Assembly (NCBI GenBank): GCA_002839375.1 | Contig: PGXY01000007.1 | Coordinates: 372,001 to 436,000 of the forward strand | DNA from: Spirochaetae bacterium HGW-Spirochaetae-1 | Lineage (GTDB): Bacteria; Spirochaetota; UBA4802; UBA5550 | Direction of reading: 5' to 3' | Length of the DNA: 64,000 nt | Part shown: in pieces, positions 46,690 to 56,143 of the stretch | Numbering within the stretch: position 1 is the first letter of the stretch | How the letters are laid out: each line of letters opens with the position of its first letter | Position numbers and translations under genes: made by a program | The notes under the pieces: model-generated | The model's database searches: none | Seen by the model: only the letters and a program-made list of their open reading frames with translations | What the model was told of the DNA's origin: nothing

Positions 46690-49437
46690 CTAGTTGGGAT
46701 TGGCCACCTTGTTCATCTGGAGAGACACCACCTTGGAAACCCCGGCCTCTTCCATGGTGACTCCATAGATCGATGCGCCGATACTCATCGTCTTCTTGTT
46801 ATGCGTAACAATGATAAACTGGGTACCCTTGGCGAACTCCCGGAGCATCTTCAGAAATCGCCCGATATTTTCCTCGTCGAGAGGGGCGTCGATCTCGTCA
46901 AGAAAGCAGAACGGCGACGGCTTCACCATATAGGTGGCGAAGAGCAGCGCGATGGCCGTAAGGGCCCGTTCTCCCCCGGAAAGCAGGTTGATATTCTTCG
47001 CCTTTTTACCGGGAGGGCGCACCATGATATCGATGCCGCTGTCGAGAATATTCTCCGGGTCCGTGAGTTCCACCATGGCGTCGCCGCCCTCGAAGAGCTG
47101 ACGAAATATCTGGGAGAAGTTTTTCTGTATTTCCTTGAACGTATCCAGGAACAGGTCAACGGAAGTCTTGTTTATATCCTCAATAACAGAGAGAATGTCC
47201 TCCCGGGCGGACTCAATGTCCTTTTTCTGGCTTATGAAATATTCGAAACGTTTTTTCAGATCCTTGAATTCCTCTATGGCCAGGTTGTTGATGGGGCCCA
47301 GATCGCTGATTTTACCCTTCACGCCCTGAAGCGAAGACTGGATATCATTCAACTGCGATTCATCGAGGACGACCTTGCTGAATTCTTCGACCTTTTTCTC
47401 GTAATCCACCCAGATGTAATCCTCGATGTTGGACTTTTTAAACATGAGCTCCACGGTGGATTTTTCCAGGTTGCCGATGCGATCAACGATTTTCGACAAC
47501 TCCTCTTCATCTTTACGTGAAATATTTTTCCTGTCGTGAATTTTCTGTTCCAGTTCCTGGCGCCGGCTCGTGAACTCCGTGATGTTTTTCATCAGGGCAT
47601 TGCTCTTTTCATTGAATTCGATGAGCCTGTTTTCCCACTCCTGAATCTCATTCTTCAGGTTTTTCATTATCTTCTCGGAGCGCTGCATATCCTCGCGGTG
47701 GTTTTCGATCTGCATATCCATGTCCTTGATCTGGTATCCCAGGGACTGCAGATGCTTTTCGATCCAGGCAATATCATTCTCGAATTTTGACAGGTCTTTT
47801 TCAATGCGGGTGATCATGCCGTTTATATCTTCCAGTTCGGCTTGTTCGTTCTGGATAAATTCATCGAGCATGGAGTTCTGGCTCCGCAGCCCGTCAATGG
47901 CGTCAGTCTCGGCCTTGATTTTTCTGTCCAGTTCTTCCTTCCTGGCATGGATACCCGTCTTATCGAAGAGGATGGACCGGAACCCGTCCTCATAGCTTTC
48001 AAATTTCTGGATATTATTGCGCAGTAGAATTATATCGATCCCGGCAAGGTACCGTACCGCCTCCTCGGCCATCCCGACTTCAAGGCTCTGCCTGGCCTTG
48101 CGCAGAAGTTCATCCATACTGTTAAGCGTCTCGTTAATTATTCCTCGGACCTGCTGGCGTTCATCCTCGGACCCCTGGAGCTCGGCCTTGCGTTTATCAA
48201 TGGCGTCAATAAGCTGTTTTACCACCACCTCCAGGGCCTCGCGAAGCTTCTTCAGGATTTCTTCCTTTTCCTTGATGAGCCTTTTATTTTCTTCGATAGT
48301 GTCGCGCGATTTATGTATGGATTCTATCTTGCGCTTTCTCGACTCGAAGAGGTTGGCGAGCTTGACCTTGTCGCTCTCTACTTTACCGCGGATATCAACC
48401 TCGGACTTTTCAGTTTTAAGTTTTTCCTCAAGAAGGCGCTTGCGGTTTTCAGTCCGCTCCTGGATCTTTTTATCGACACCGGCCCGATGTTCTTCCTGCT
48501 CGGCAATGCTCCGCCGGTTCATATCGGTTTTCTTATCGATATCCTCCACGCGGATCTTGTAGGCGTCGAGGCGCTTGTCCAGCTCCCAGAGCTGATGCTG
48601 GATATCGTTCTTTCTCTTTTCATCCTTCTCGTTTTCCGACGATATGGATGATACGCGGACCGATATTTTTTCCCGCTCCTCTTTCAGGCGGTTGATATCG
48701 TCCTGCACTTTGGTAAGTCGCTTATCAAGATCACGGAATTTCAGAATATTCAGTTTTATGTCCAGGTCCTGCAGTTGATCACGAAGTAAGAGATAATCCT
48801 TGGTTTTATCGGCCTGCTTCGCCTTCAGATCCTTTTCACGCTCTATTTCTTTTATAACATCGTTGAGCCTTTTCAGGTTCTCGCCCGTCTCCTCGAGTTT
48901 CCTGATGGACTCCTTCTTCTGCATTTTGAAGCGCGATATTCCCGCCGCCTCTTCAAAGAGATACCGGCGGTCTTCGGCCCGGGTCGAGAGGATGAGATCC
49001 ATCTTCCCCTGCTCCATGACGGAATAAGCCGACTTGCCGATTCCCGTATCCATGAAAAGCTTTTCAATGTCCTTGAGGCGAACGGGGGATTTGTTAATCA
49101 GGTATTCCGATTCGCCGTCCCTGAAGATACGGCGGCCCACGGTGACGGAATCGGCGTCGAAATCGAGAATGCGTTCGGTGTTGTCAATGGTGACTGAAAC
49201 TTCCGATAGTGAAACGGGTTTGCGGTTATCCGTGCCGGAGAAAATAATATCCTCCATCTTAGAGCCGCGGATATTTTTGGCCTGCTTCTCCCCCAGCGCC
49301 CATTTAATGGCGTCAACGATATTGGATTTCCCGCATCCATTGGGACCCACAATAGCTGTAATTCCCGGCTCGAACTGGACCATGGTCCGGTCAGCAAAGG
49401 ATTTAAATCCAAAAAGTTCCATTGATTTTAAAAACAT
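46690..49437 (-). CDS. smc: SMC chromosome segregation ATPase, short form
   Basis: A 915-residue SMC. Walker A GPNGCGKS is at residues 32-39; the signature LSGGERALT and Walker B with FCFLDEIDAPLDEEN are near the C terminus; between them lie two long coiled coils. Typical bacterial SMCs are about 1180 residues; here the coiled coils are shorter and I do not see the canonical glycine-rich hinge, the middle instead having a region of about 65 residues (RYLAGIDIILLRNNIQKFES). I recall that Leptospira SMC is similarly short, supporting a spirochaete source. ScpA and ScpB are not in the window. Confidence 0.92.
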   Translation of the reverse strand: MFLKSMELFGFKSFADRTMVQFEPGITAIVGPNGCGKSNIVDAIKWALGEKQAKNIRGSKMEDIIFSGTDNRKPVSLSEVSVTIDNTERILDFDADSVTVGRRIFRDGESEYLINKSPVRLKDIEKLFMDTGIGKSAYSVMEQGKMDLILSTRAEDRRYLFEEAAGISRFKMQKKESIRKLEETGENLKRLNDVIKEIEREKDLKAKQADKTKDYLLLRDQLQDLDIKLNILKFRDLDKRLTKVQDDINRLKEEREKISVRVSSISSENEKDEKRKNDIQHQLWELDKRLDAYKIRVEDIDKKTDMNRRSIAEQEEHRAGVDKKIQERTENRKRLLEEKLKTEKSEVDIRGKVESDKVKLANLFESRKRKIESIHKSRDTIEENKRLIKEKEEILKKLREALEVVVKQLIDAIDKRKAELQGSEDERQQVRGIINETLNSMDELLRKARQSLEVGMAEEAVRYLAGIDIILLRNNIQKFESYEDGFRSILFDKTGIHARKEELDRKIKAETDAIDGLRSQNSMLDEFIQNEQAELEDINGMITRIEKDLSKFENDIAWIEKHLQSLGYQIKDMDMQIENHREDMQRSEKIMKNLKNEIQEWENRLIEFNEKSNALMKNITEFTSRRQELEQKIHDRKNISRKDEEELSKIVDRIGNLEKSTVELMFKKSNIEDYIWVDYEKKVEEFSKVVLDESQLNDIQSSLQGVKGKISDLGPINNLAIEEFKDLKKRFEYFISQKKDIESAREDILSVIEDINKTSVDLFLDTFKEIQKNFSQIFRQLFEGGDAMVELTDPENILDSGIDIMVRPPGKKAKNINLLSGGERALTAIALLFATYMVKPSPFCFLDEIDAPLDEENIGRFLKMLREFAKGTQFIIVTHNKKTMSIGASIYGVTMEEAGVSKVVSLQMNKVANPN

Positions 49438-49691
49438 AGAGCAAGCACCATTCCAGGAACCCTATTCCCGTGTCAGATTATATGATTATATAGACATTTT
49501 TGAAATTATACGAATATTATCATCAAAAATGAGAATCATCGTGGCTTTTTGGCATAAGGCCAGACTGTTAATTAAGATTCTATGGCTTCATTAGGCAAGA
49601 AAAATTTACATTTCTCACAAAATTTTTAGATGACGGGACATAAAGATATTGCATCATAATGGAGATTATTTCACAATAGCGTCCATTATCC

Positions 49692-49705
49692 GGGGTCAGA
49701 GCCTC
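49692..49705 (-). repeat. Dispersed motif GAGGCTCTGACCCC, reverse orientation
   Basis: Minus-strand copy of the motif; it ends one base before the ATG at 49707, so it occupies the ribosome-binding region of the lipoprotein gene. Confidence 0.6.
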
Positions 49706-49706
49706 C

Positions 49707-50243
49707 ATGAAAAGCATGCAAATACTCATATCACTACTCGTTTTATCCGTGTTAACAGCCTGCGCCGGTGCAGGGACACGGGGCTCCGGTGACATCATGT
49801 CCACGCTCAACGCCAGTTCCGGGGAACTTTCGCCCTGTCCCGACGCTATAGACAGGGGAAAAACCTACCAGGTTTTCTTCAGGCTTGAGAAAGAGACACG
49901 CTGCATCCGGGTCAGTGTAATCGCACAGTTTCATCCCGATGAATTCACCACAAAGATGAGAGTGGCGAAAACCTATTTCACCGTAGACAGAATGATAGAC
50001 ATATCATCCTTTAATAAAAAGCGGAATTCTCTTTTCACCGAGATGGGCAGAAATTTTACCGGCACCTGGGACCAGCAGAGAGACGCAACGGTCTGCGCAT
50101 CGATAACCGACCCCCTGCAGAAACTGGACAGCCAGTCTACATACAGGATCAGAATAGCCACGTTCGAAAAAGACAACTACCAGTTTCAGGTCATTATTCA
50201 TGCCGATGAGAAAGTCCAGTTAATGAAGGAGCTGATGCAGTAA
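49707..50243 (+). CDS. Lipoprotein of unknown function
   Basis: A 178-residue lipoprotein with lipobox LTAC at residues 16-19. The mature part has Cys residues and mixed strands; I recognise no domain. No good Shine-Dalgarno is present; the region before the ATG is taken up by the dispersed motif, hinting that the leader has been altered. Confidence 0.65.
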   Translation: MKSMQILISLLVLSVLTACAGAGTRGSGDIMSTLNASSGELSPCPDAIDRGKTYQVFFRLEKETRCIRVSVIAQFHPDEFTTKMRVAKTYFTVDRMIDISSFNKKRNSLFTEMGRNFTGTWDQQRDATVCASITDPLQKLDSQSTYRIRIATFEKDNYQFQVIIHADEKVQLMKELMQ

Positions 50244-50380
50244 TTGTATACCGAAAACAGGGAAAGGTTATTAAAAGAGAAATTTTTATGTTGCCATGTT
50301 TCACTTGTTATTGTAGTATTGCACCATATATTAAAATATTAACCATAAACAGAATGAATAAAATTAGGAGGATATGCACA

Positions 50381-51202
50381 ATGAAAATGTTCATCAGGAA
50401 TACCGTTACAACATTTGTTCTTGTATTATTTATTTCCCTGGTTTCGGGAAATGCCTTTGCCGAGGCCTTCAAGAGTCCCAGTTTCGGAGGGACAACGGGA
50501 CTTGTTTCCACACCCACGGCCAATACGGGATGGGAGGACGCCAAGATCGGCCTTGATGTCGGGTATCATTATATCAACAACGATAATGATGACAGCTCTC
50601 ACATACCCAAGGTTACGCTGCAGCTCTTCAACATCTGGGAACTGGGAGTAGCCTTTGATCTCCAGGACCGCGCCGCGCAAGATGAAAACGATATGATCCT
50701 TCACACAAAAATCAATTTTTACAATGCGGGATCATCGGCCCTGGCCATTGGTGGCAACCTGCAATTCATCGACATGGGAAGGGACGATGGCGAACCCAAC
50801 GGAGGCTATGCCGATCATGGAACATATGGACAGCTCTACATGGCCGTGACCTACAGCGGCAACTTCTTTTCCATGCCGGCCGAGACCACCCTGGTTGTGG
50901 GAAAAACCTTTGGAGATAACTACGACAACAGCAACATCGACTTCTCCATGGGCTTTGACCTGAACCTCCTGCCCCAGTATCTTAAAGGATACGTTCACTG
51001 GATCAACGACTTTGCCAACTATTCATATAGTGTTGATGCCATGGGATCAAACAACTGGTACCGGGGCTGCTTCAACACGGGGATCCGGCTTGCCATTCTT
51101 AAGACCAGCCGGTACAAGTTCAACATTGACGTAATCATGACCGACGCACTGGACACGAACCGGGGCTTTGCCCTGGGAACTGCCTTCGGTCTGGCGTTCT
51201 AA
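50381..51202 (+). CDS. YjbH-like outer-membrane protein
   Basis: A 273-residue exported protein with AGGAGG before ATG 50381 and a signal peptide to about residue 27 (NAFAEA). The first mature segment, PSFGGTTGLVSTPTANTGWE, matches the opening of YjbH-like barrel domains; the remaining chain is strand-rich and ends in Phe (GTAFGLAF), as expected for an outer-membrane barrel. YjbH proteins accompany exopolysaccharide export in several bacteria, but no polysaccharide genes are nearby. A strong palindromic terminator follows. Confidence 0.75.
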   Translation: MKMFIRNTVTTFVLVLFISLVSGNAFAEAFKSPSFGGTTGLVSTPTANTGWEDAKIGLDVGYHYINNDNDDSSHIPKVTLQLFNIWELGVAFDLQDRAAQDENDMILHTKINFYNAGSSALAIGGNLQFIDMGRDDGEPNGGYADHGTYGQLYMAVTYSGNFFSMPAETTLVVGKTFGDNYDNSNIDFSMGFDLNLLPQYLKGYVHWINDFANYSYSVDAMGSNNWYRGCFNTGIRLAILKTSRYKFNIDVIMTDALDTNRGFALGTAFGLAF

Positions 51203-51241
51203 GCAGAATTTAGTATAACCACATAAAAAGAAAAATACATA

Positions 51242-51305
51242 GAGGCGCATAAACAAGTAGAGACGCGAGACATCGCGTCTCTACTTGTTTATGCGCCTCA
51301 TTTTT
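51242..51305. terminator. 27-bp perfect palindromic terminator
   Basis: Arms 51242-51268 and 51273-51299 pair perfectly around GACA, and a T run (51301-51305) follows. It lies between the convergent YjbH and rarA genes; the other side has A-rich sequence that can end transcription from the opposite strand. Confidence 0.85.
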
Positions 51306-52595
51306 CTACTCCTCTTTCCCGTACTTGCGGGGCCAGAGCCTCCGAAGCCTTTCGGCCATGGCCTTCTCCGTTCCTTCCTCCGACGGTTCGTAAAACACCA
51401 AGTCTTTTATGGCATCGGGCAGATATGCCTCATCGACAAAATGGCCCGGGAAGTCGTGGGGATAGCGGTAGCCTTTCGAATATCCCATCTTTTTCATCAG
51501 GTCCGTTGGGGCATTACGCAGGTGAAAGGGGATTTCGTGGGGATATGCCGCTGCTGCTTCCTTGGCCTTCCCGATAGCCAGATATGAGGCATTGCTCTTG
51601 GGTGATGATGCAAGAAATACGGCGCACTGGGACAGGATTATCTCAGCCTCGGGCAGGCCGATATTTTTCACTGCCGTAAAGGCAGAGACAGCCAGGGTCA
51701 GAGCCGTGGGCGATGCATTGCCCACGTCTTCCGAGGCGAAGATGACCATGCGCCGTGCAATAAAAAGGGGGTCCTCTCCCGAAAGGATCATGCGCGCCAT
51801 ATAATATACGGCCGCGTCGGGGTCAGAGCCCCGCAGTGATTTAATGAAGGCCGAAATGGTGTCATAATGCTTCTCGCCGGCCCGGTCATAATAGAGCATG
51901 CTGTTTTTCACGGCCTCGGCAAGGTTATCACCGGTAATCATACTGCCGTCGGAAACGGCATGGGCGGTTTCCAGTATATTCAGGAGCCGCCGGGCATCCC
52001 CTCCGGCCAGGTCGATAAGGCGGTCCCTTACCCCGTCCCCGAAGGTCATATCCCCAGAGCTGAAAAGTTCATCCCTGGCCATGACGGAATCAAGAATTAA
52101 GGACAGGTCTTCGTTTGAAAGAGGGTTCAACTTTATAACACGGGTCCTGGAGAGAAGAGGCGAAATCACACTGAAGGAAGGGTTTTCCGTTGTCGCCCCT
52201 ATGAGGATAATATCACCCGATTCCACGGCACCGAGAACGGCATCCTGCTGGGCCTTGTTAAACCGATGGATCTCATCAAGGAATAACAGGGTCTGCATTC
52301 CCTCCTGCCGGTTTTTTCTTCCCGTATCGATTACTTTGCGCACATCGGCAACGCCGGCGGAGATAGCACTGAGAAAATGGGAGTCCATGGAGCAGTATCG
52401 GGCAATAAGCATGGCAAGGGTGGTCTTCCCTGTTCCCGGTTCTCCCCACAGTATAATGGAAAAGGCCTTGCGCGAATCAATGATGGAGTGGATTATTTTC
52501 CCCTTATCCAGCACATGCCTCTGCCCCACAAATTCCTCAAGTGTCCCGGGGCGACATCGCTCAGCCAGCGGCGCCATTGTATTTCGATCTTTCAT
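51306..52595 (-). CDS. rarA: Replication-associated recombination protein RarA (MgsA)
   Basis: A 429-residue AAA+ ATPase that acts at stalled replication forks. Walker A WGEPGTGKTTLAML and the DEIHRFNKAQQDA box are present, followed by the RarA C-terminal region with LRGSDPDAAVYYMARM and a late VFLASSPKSNASYLAIG. The start at 52595 lacks a clear ribosome site; an internal ATG at 52577 is possible. rpsU lies upstream on the same strand with its own terminator. Confidence 0.94.
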   Translation of the reverse strand: MKDRNTMAPLAERCRPGTLEEFVGQRHVLDKGKIIHSIIDSRKAFSIILWGEPGTGKTTLAMLIARYCSMDSHFLSAISAGVADVRKVIDTGRKNRQEGMQTLLFLDEIHRFNKAQQDAVLGAVESGDIILIGATTENPSFSVISPLLSRTRVIKLNPLSNEDLSLILDSVMARDELFSSGDMTFGDGVRDRLIDLAGGDARRLLNILETAHAVSDGSMITGDNLAEAVKNSMLYYDRAGEKHYDTISAFIKSLRGSDPDAAVYYMARMILSGEDPLFIARRMVIFASEDVGNASPTALTLAVSAFTAVKNIGLPEAEIILSQCAVFLASSPKSNASYLAIGKAKEAAAAYPHEIPFHLRNAPTDLMKKMGYSKGYRYPHDFPGHFVDEAYLPDAIKDLVFYEPSEEGTEKAMAERLRRLWPRKYGKEE

Positions 52596-52624
52596 AGCAG
52601 TTATCTTTTAAATGATGGGGATAT

Positions 52625-52654
52625 AAAAAGAAAGCGACATCGTTTGATGTCGCT
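52625..52654 (-). terminator. Terminator after rpsU
   Basis: Read on the minus strand: a 9-bp stem (AGCGACATC and GATGTCGCT) with a 4-base loop, then a T-rich tract. Confidence 0.8.
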
Positions 52655-52713
52655 GACCCTTATTCAAGTAAATTATTTTTTTCGATTACATTTAAACTTC
52701 TCATCAGCAGGTC

Positions 52714-52956
52714 TTACATACCCGGTCCTCTTTGAACCTTTTTAGTCCTGCTTTGCTGAGCCGCCATTCTTCTCATCTTTTTCAGTCTGCGTCTTTCAGC
52801 TTCCTCTTTTTTCCGCTTTTTTTCTACGCTGGGTTTCTCGTAGTATCTTCGCCTTTTGAGTTCTTTGAAAATACCTTCAAAAGCCATCTTCTTTTTAAGA
52901 TTCTTAAAGGCTTTCTCGATATCGCCATTTACCTCAACTTCGAGGGGACTGGTCAT
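52714..52956 (-). CDS. rpsU: 30S ribosomal protein S21
   Basis: An 80-residue S21, the small basic protein near the anti-Shine-Dalgarno end of 16S rRNA. Conserved core: VEVNGDIEKAFKNLKKK, FKELKRRRYYEKPSVEKK, then a basic tail. AAGGATGTGAT precedes the ATG. It has its own terminator and a candidate -35 (TTGACA on the minus strand at 53017-53022). Confidence 0.95.
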   Translation of the reverse strand: MTSPLEVEVNGDIEKAFKNLKKKMAFEGIFKELKRRRYYEKPSVEKKRKKEEAERRRLKKMRRMAAQQSRTKKVQRGPGM

Positions 52957-53016
52957 TGGTAATCACATCCTTTTTTATTAATTTTGTAAGTACAATGGAA
53001 ATTAGAGATAATTTTT

Positions 53017-53022
53017 TGTCAA
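53017..53022 (-). promoter_or_regulatory. Candidate -35 element for rpsU
   Basis: Perfect TTGACA on the minus strand, about 60 bases before the rpsU start; a matching -10 is not obvious. Confidence 0.3.
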
Positions 53023-53069
53023 TGCTAAAACATTAATCCCTCAAATATCTTTATTCCATCAGAATTACT

Positions 53070-55847
53070 TTATTTCCCTACATATTCATCATTCTTAAAG
53101 CGTCCCTTGGCTATCTCATCACCATAGGTGTTATACAGGGTACCCTGCCCGTTGGCCCTGTTATCGCGATATTCGCCCACATATTTCTGGCCATCGGGCC
53201 AGGTGTATGTACCGATTCCGTGCCTCTTCCCATCCTTAAAATCACCCACATATACAGAGCCCGTGGCCCAGGTCAGAGTACCCTTCCCCTCCGGCTTGCC
53301 GTTTTTAAAATCACCGTTGTATTTCTGACCGTTGGGCCAGGAAAAGGAACCGACACCATGAGGCCGACCATCAAGCACATACCCCTCATATTTCCTGTTA
53401 TCAAACCATGTTATGGCTCCTTTGCCGTTGGGGCTCCCCTTCTTAAACTCGCCCACATAACGCTCTCCATCGGGCCATACCTGTACACCCTTTCCCTCGA
53501 TCTCGTTATTTTTAAAATCACCGGAATACTTTTTACCGTCCCGCCAGGTCATAGTCCCGGTTCCATGCATGTTTCCCCGGTCGAAATCCCCTTCATATCG
53601 ACGTCCGTCCTTCCAGGTCATGATCCCTTTTCCGTTGGGTACCCTGTCCTTTAAATCTCCTGAGTATTCCGTACCATCGGGCCAGATAAGAATTCCCGGG
53701 CTGGCCGGCTCCCCATCGACAAAATTGCCCTTGTAGCTTTTACCATCGGACCAGGTGAGCATGCCCTGCCCGTGAGGAACACCGTTTTTGAACGAACCGG
53801 TATAGGATCGGCCGTCCTTCCATTTCATGGTGCCCGTACCGGAGGGTACACCATCCTCAAACACGCCAGTATAGGTCCTTCCATCGGTCCACACAATGGT
53901 CCCCTTTCCCGACGGTTTGCCCTCCTTGAATTCACCGACATACCGGGTGCCATCTTTCCATTTCATGACACCCTCACCATGAGGCTCGCCATTGAGGTAC
54001 TGGCCGGAATAAGTTCTGCCGTCACTCCAACGCATAACACCCTTTCTGTCCGGTTCACCGTTTAAAAAATTTCCCGTATAACTGCGGCCGTCTTTCCAGG
54101 TCATGGTCCCGTTTCCATGGGGAACGCCGTTTTTAAACAACCCGGTGAACCGGCGACCATCCTTCCAGGTCATAGTCCCTTTGCCCTCGGGCAGCCCTTC
54201 CTTGAAATTTCCCGTGTATGTCTTTCCATCCAGCCATGTCATTCTTCCTACACCCTGGGGCTCACCGTTAAAAAATGTGCCGGTATAGGTGCGTCCATCA
54301 CTATAAGTCAGCGTTCCCTTGCCTTCAGGTTTTCCGTTTTTAAATTGTCCGGTATAAACCGTTCCATCGGGTTTCTCCAGGGTTCCCGAACCATGGGGTT
54401 TGCCGTGCATGAACTCACCTGAATATTTCGATTTGTCGGCAAAAATTTTAACTCCCCTGCCATGAGGTTCTCCATTGAGAAAGTCCCCTTCATACCGTGA
54501 TCCATCGGCCGACTCAAGCACGCCTTTCCCGCCGGGCAAACCGTTTTTCACCGCACCGGTATATTTGGAGCCGTCCTTATAGACAAATGTTCCCGTTCCA
54601 TGGGGTTTCCCGTCCTTAAACTGCCCGATATAGCGGGTCCCGTCGGCATAGGTAATGGTGCCGGATCCGTCGGGCTTCCCTTTTTTAAATTCACCCGTAT
54701 AAGCGGTACCGTCTTTATATGTTATAGTCCCCGTTCCTTCGGGAACGCCATTTTTAAAATCGCCTTCATACACGGACCCGTCGGCATGGGTCAGCTTCCC
54801 TTTTCCATCGGGAATATTATCCTTAAAGGTTCCCACATACTGTGATCCATCGGGGCTTATCCGCTCTCCTTTTCCGGTAAGCTTCCCATTGACAAAAGTT
54901 CCGGAGAGCACCGTACCATCGGCAAGAGTGAAAGTTCCTACTCCGTGGGGAAGACCGTTGCGAAATTCGCCCTTATAGGAGTCGCCGTTTTTCCAGGTAA
55001 TTTCACCGGAGCCGTGGGGTTTACCTCTTTCAAGCTCCCCCGTATAGACACTGCCGTCTCTCATTTTTATCGTACCACTGGGCCGCCCGTTATGAAACGT
55101 CCCCTCGTAACTGGAACCGTCGGAATATACCTGTTTGCCCGTTCCATGGGGTTTCCCGTCCTTAAACTGCCCGGTATAGCGGGTCCCGTCGGGTGCTGTC
55201 ATGGTGCCGCTTCCCTGCAACTCCCCGTTTATGAATGTCCCGACCAGAACAGTCCCGTCAGGCATGGTCTTTGTGCCGCTGCCATAGGGAACACCGTTTT
55301 TGAATTCGCCTGTATATTTTGATCCGTCAGGATAGGTGAGCACCCCTCTGCCGTGGGGAACACCATTGATGAAATCCCCCTCGTAAACAGAGCCGTCTTT
55401 TTTTGTCAGGACGCCCTTGCCATAAGGAAGGCCGTCTGCAAATTCACCGGTATAGATGGAACCATCGGGATTATATTGAGTTCCCATGCCATGTGGCCTT
55501 CCATCCCTGAATTCACCTACATATTTTGTGCCGTCGGGCAGTATTCTCGTCCCATGACCATGGGGTTTTCCGTCCTCGAAATCACCCTCATAAACAGTAC
55601 CCACGGGAAGCGTGAGTTTCCCCTTGCCATGAGGTTTCCCATCTTTAAAATTGCCCACATAAACCGACCCGTCGGGCATAATCATTTTACCATATCCATC
55701 GGGTACATCGCCGCGGAGCTGACCCGCGTACTTTGATCCATCGGGGAGAACCTTCATCTTCTCACCGTCCTGGGTCGTTTTACATGACAAGGACAGCAGA
55801 AAAAGTAAACAGACCAGAATAATGATAACCGGTGAATTTTTTTTCAT
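53070..55847 (-). CDS. MORN-repeat lipoprotein
   Basis: A 925-residue lipoprotein with 38 tandem MORN repeats plus one partial. Lipobox LSLSC follows MKKNSPVIIILVCLLFL. Each repeat is 23 residues with the pattern D-G-x-x-Y-x-G-x-F-x-x-G-x-P-x-G-x-G; repeat 10 is 21 residues. MORN repeats form beta-hairpin solenoids that bind membranes or proteins, so this is probably a long rigid rod attached to a membrane. The ATG at 55847 is chosen with AGAGG about 8 bases upstream; 55853 is possible. It stands alone. Confidence 0.88.
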   Translation of the reverse strand: MKKNSPVIIILVCLLFLLSLSCKTTQDGEKMKVLPDGSKYAGQLRGDVPDGYGKMIMPDGSVYVGNFKDGKPHGKGKLTLPVGTVYEGDFEDGKPHGHGTRILPDGTKYVGEFRDGRPHGMGTQYNPDGSIYTGEFADGLPYGKGVLTKKDGSVYEGDFINGVPHGRGVLTYPDGSKYTGEFKNGVPYGSGTKTMPDGTVLVGTFINGELQGSGTMTAPDGTRYTGQFKDGKPHGTGKQVYSDGSSYEGTFHNGRPSGTIKMRDGSVYTGELERGKPHGSGEITWKNGDSYKGEFRNGLPHGVGTFTLADGTVLSGTFVNGKLTGKGERISPDGSQYVGTFKDNIPDGKGKLTHADGSVYEGDFKNGVPEGTGTITYKDGTAYTGEFKKGKPDGSGTITYADGTRYIGQFKDGKPHGTGTFVYKDGSKYTGAVKNGLPGGKGVLESADGSRYEGDFLNGEPHGRGVKIFADKSKYSGEFMHGKPHGSGTLEKPDGTVYTGQFKNGKPEGKGTLTYSDGRTYTGTFFNGEPQGVGRMTWLDGKTYTGNFKEGLPEGKGTMTWKDGRRFTGLFKNGVPHGNGTMTWKDGRSYTGNFLNGEPDRKGVMRWSDGRTYSGQYLNGEPHGEGVMKWKDGTRYVGEFKEGKPSGKGTIVWTDGRTYTGVFEDGVPSGTGTMKWKDGRSYTGSFKNGVPHGQGMLTWSDGKSYKGNFVDGEPASPGILIWPDGTEYSGDLKDRVPNGKGIMTWKDGRRYEGDFDRGNMHGTGTMTWRDGKKYSGDFKNNEIEGKGVQVWPDGERYVGEFKKGSPNGKGAITWFDNRKYEGYVLDGRPHGVGSFSWPNGQKYNGDFKNGKPEGKGTLTWATGSVYVGDFKDGKRHGIGTYTWPDGQKYVGEYRDNRANGQGTLYNTYGDEIAKGRFKNDEYVGK

Positions 55848-56058
55848 TAACATCGACCTCTGTAATTTATGGTTTTTATTGATAATTATCGAAGACACGT
55901 ATTTGCAGATTCCTTCTTGACCTTACCTCTATTAAAATATTTGTCAAGATATATGCTCCAAATTCTCTAATTATTTTTTAATTGACTGGGGTAACAACTT
56001 CATTTACTCTCAGATTATATGCGGCCTGGTATGCAACCGGACTACGCCGGAAGCATTT

Positions 56059-56074
56059 CCGCCCCCTTCGGCGG
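56059..56074. repeat. Short GC hairpin, CCGCCCCCTTCGGCGG
   Basis: A small hairpin with CCGCC/GGCGG arms in the gap between the MORN and YihY genes. It may be a diminished relative of the REP-like hairpins at 38116 and 45080 or a simple structural element. Confidence 0.35.
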
Positions 56075-56143
56075 TAAATATCACCACCGGTTCGCAGCTG
56101 ATCCATAACTTTGACATATCCCCAATTACACCGGAGTAAAATC

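Noticed and set aside
46801-47520. A 239-codon open frame antisense to smc
   Set aside because: Shadow of the conserved SMC C-terminal region.
51819-51832. A further GGGGTCAGAGCCCC motif
   Set aside because: It lies inside rarA and encodes the conserved RGSDPDA segment, so it is explained by the protein.
53070-55847. Regular about 69-base repeats that could be taken for a CRISPR or satellite array
   Set aside because: The period equals 23 codons of the MORN repeat and the frame is open throughout.
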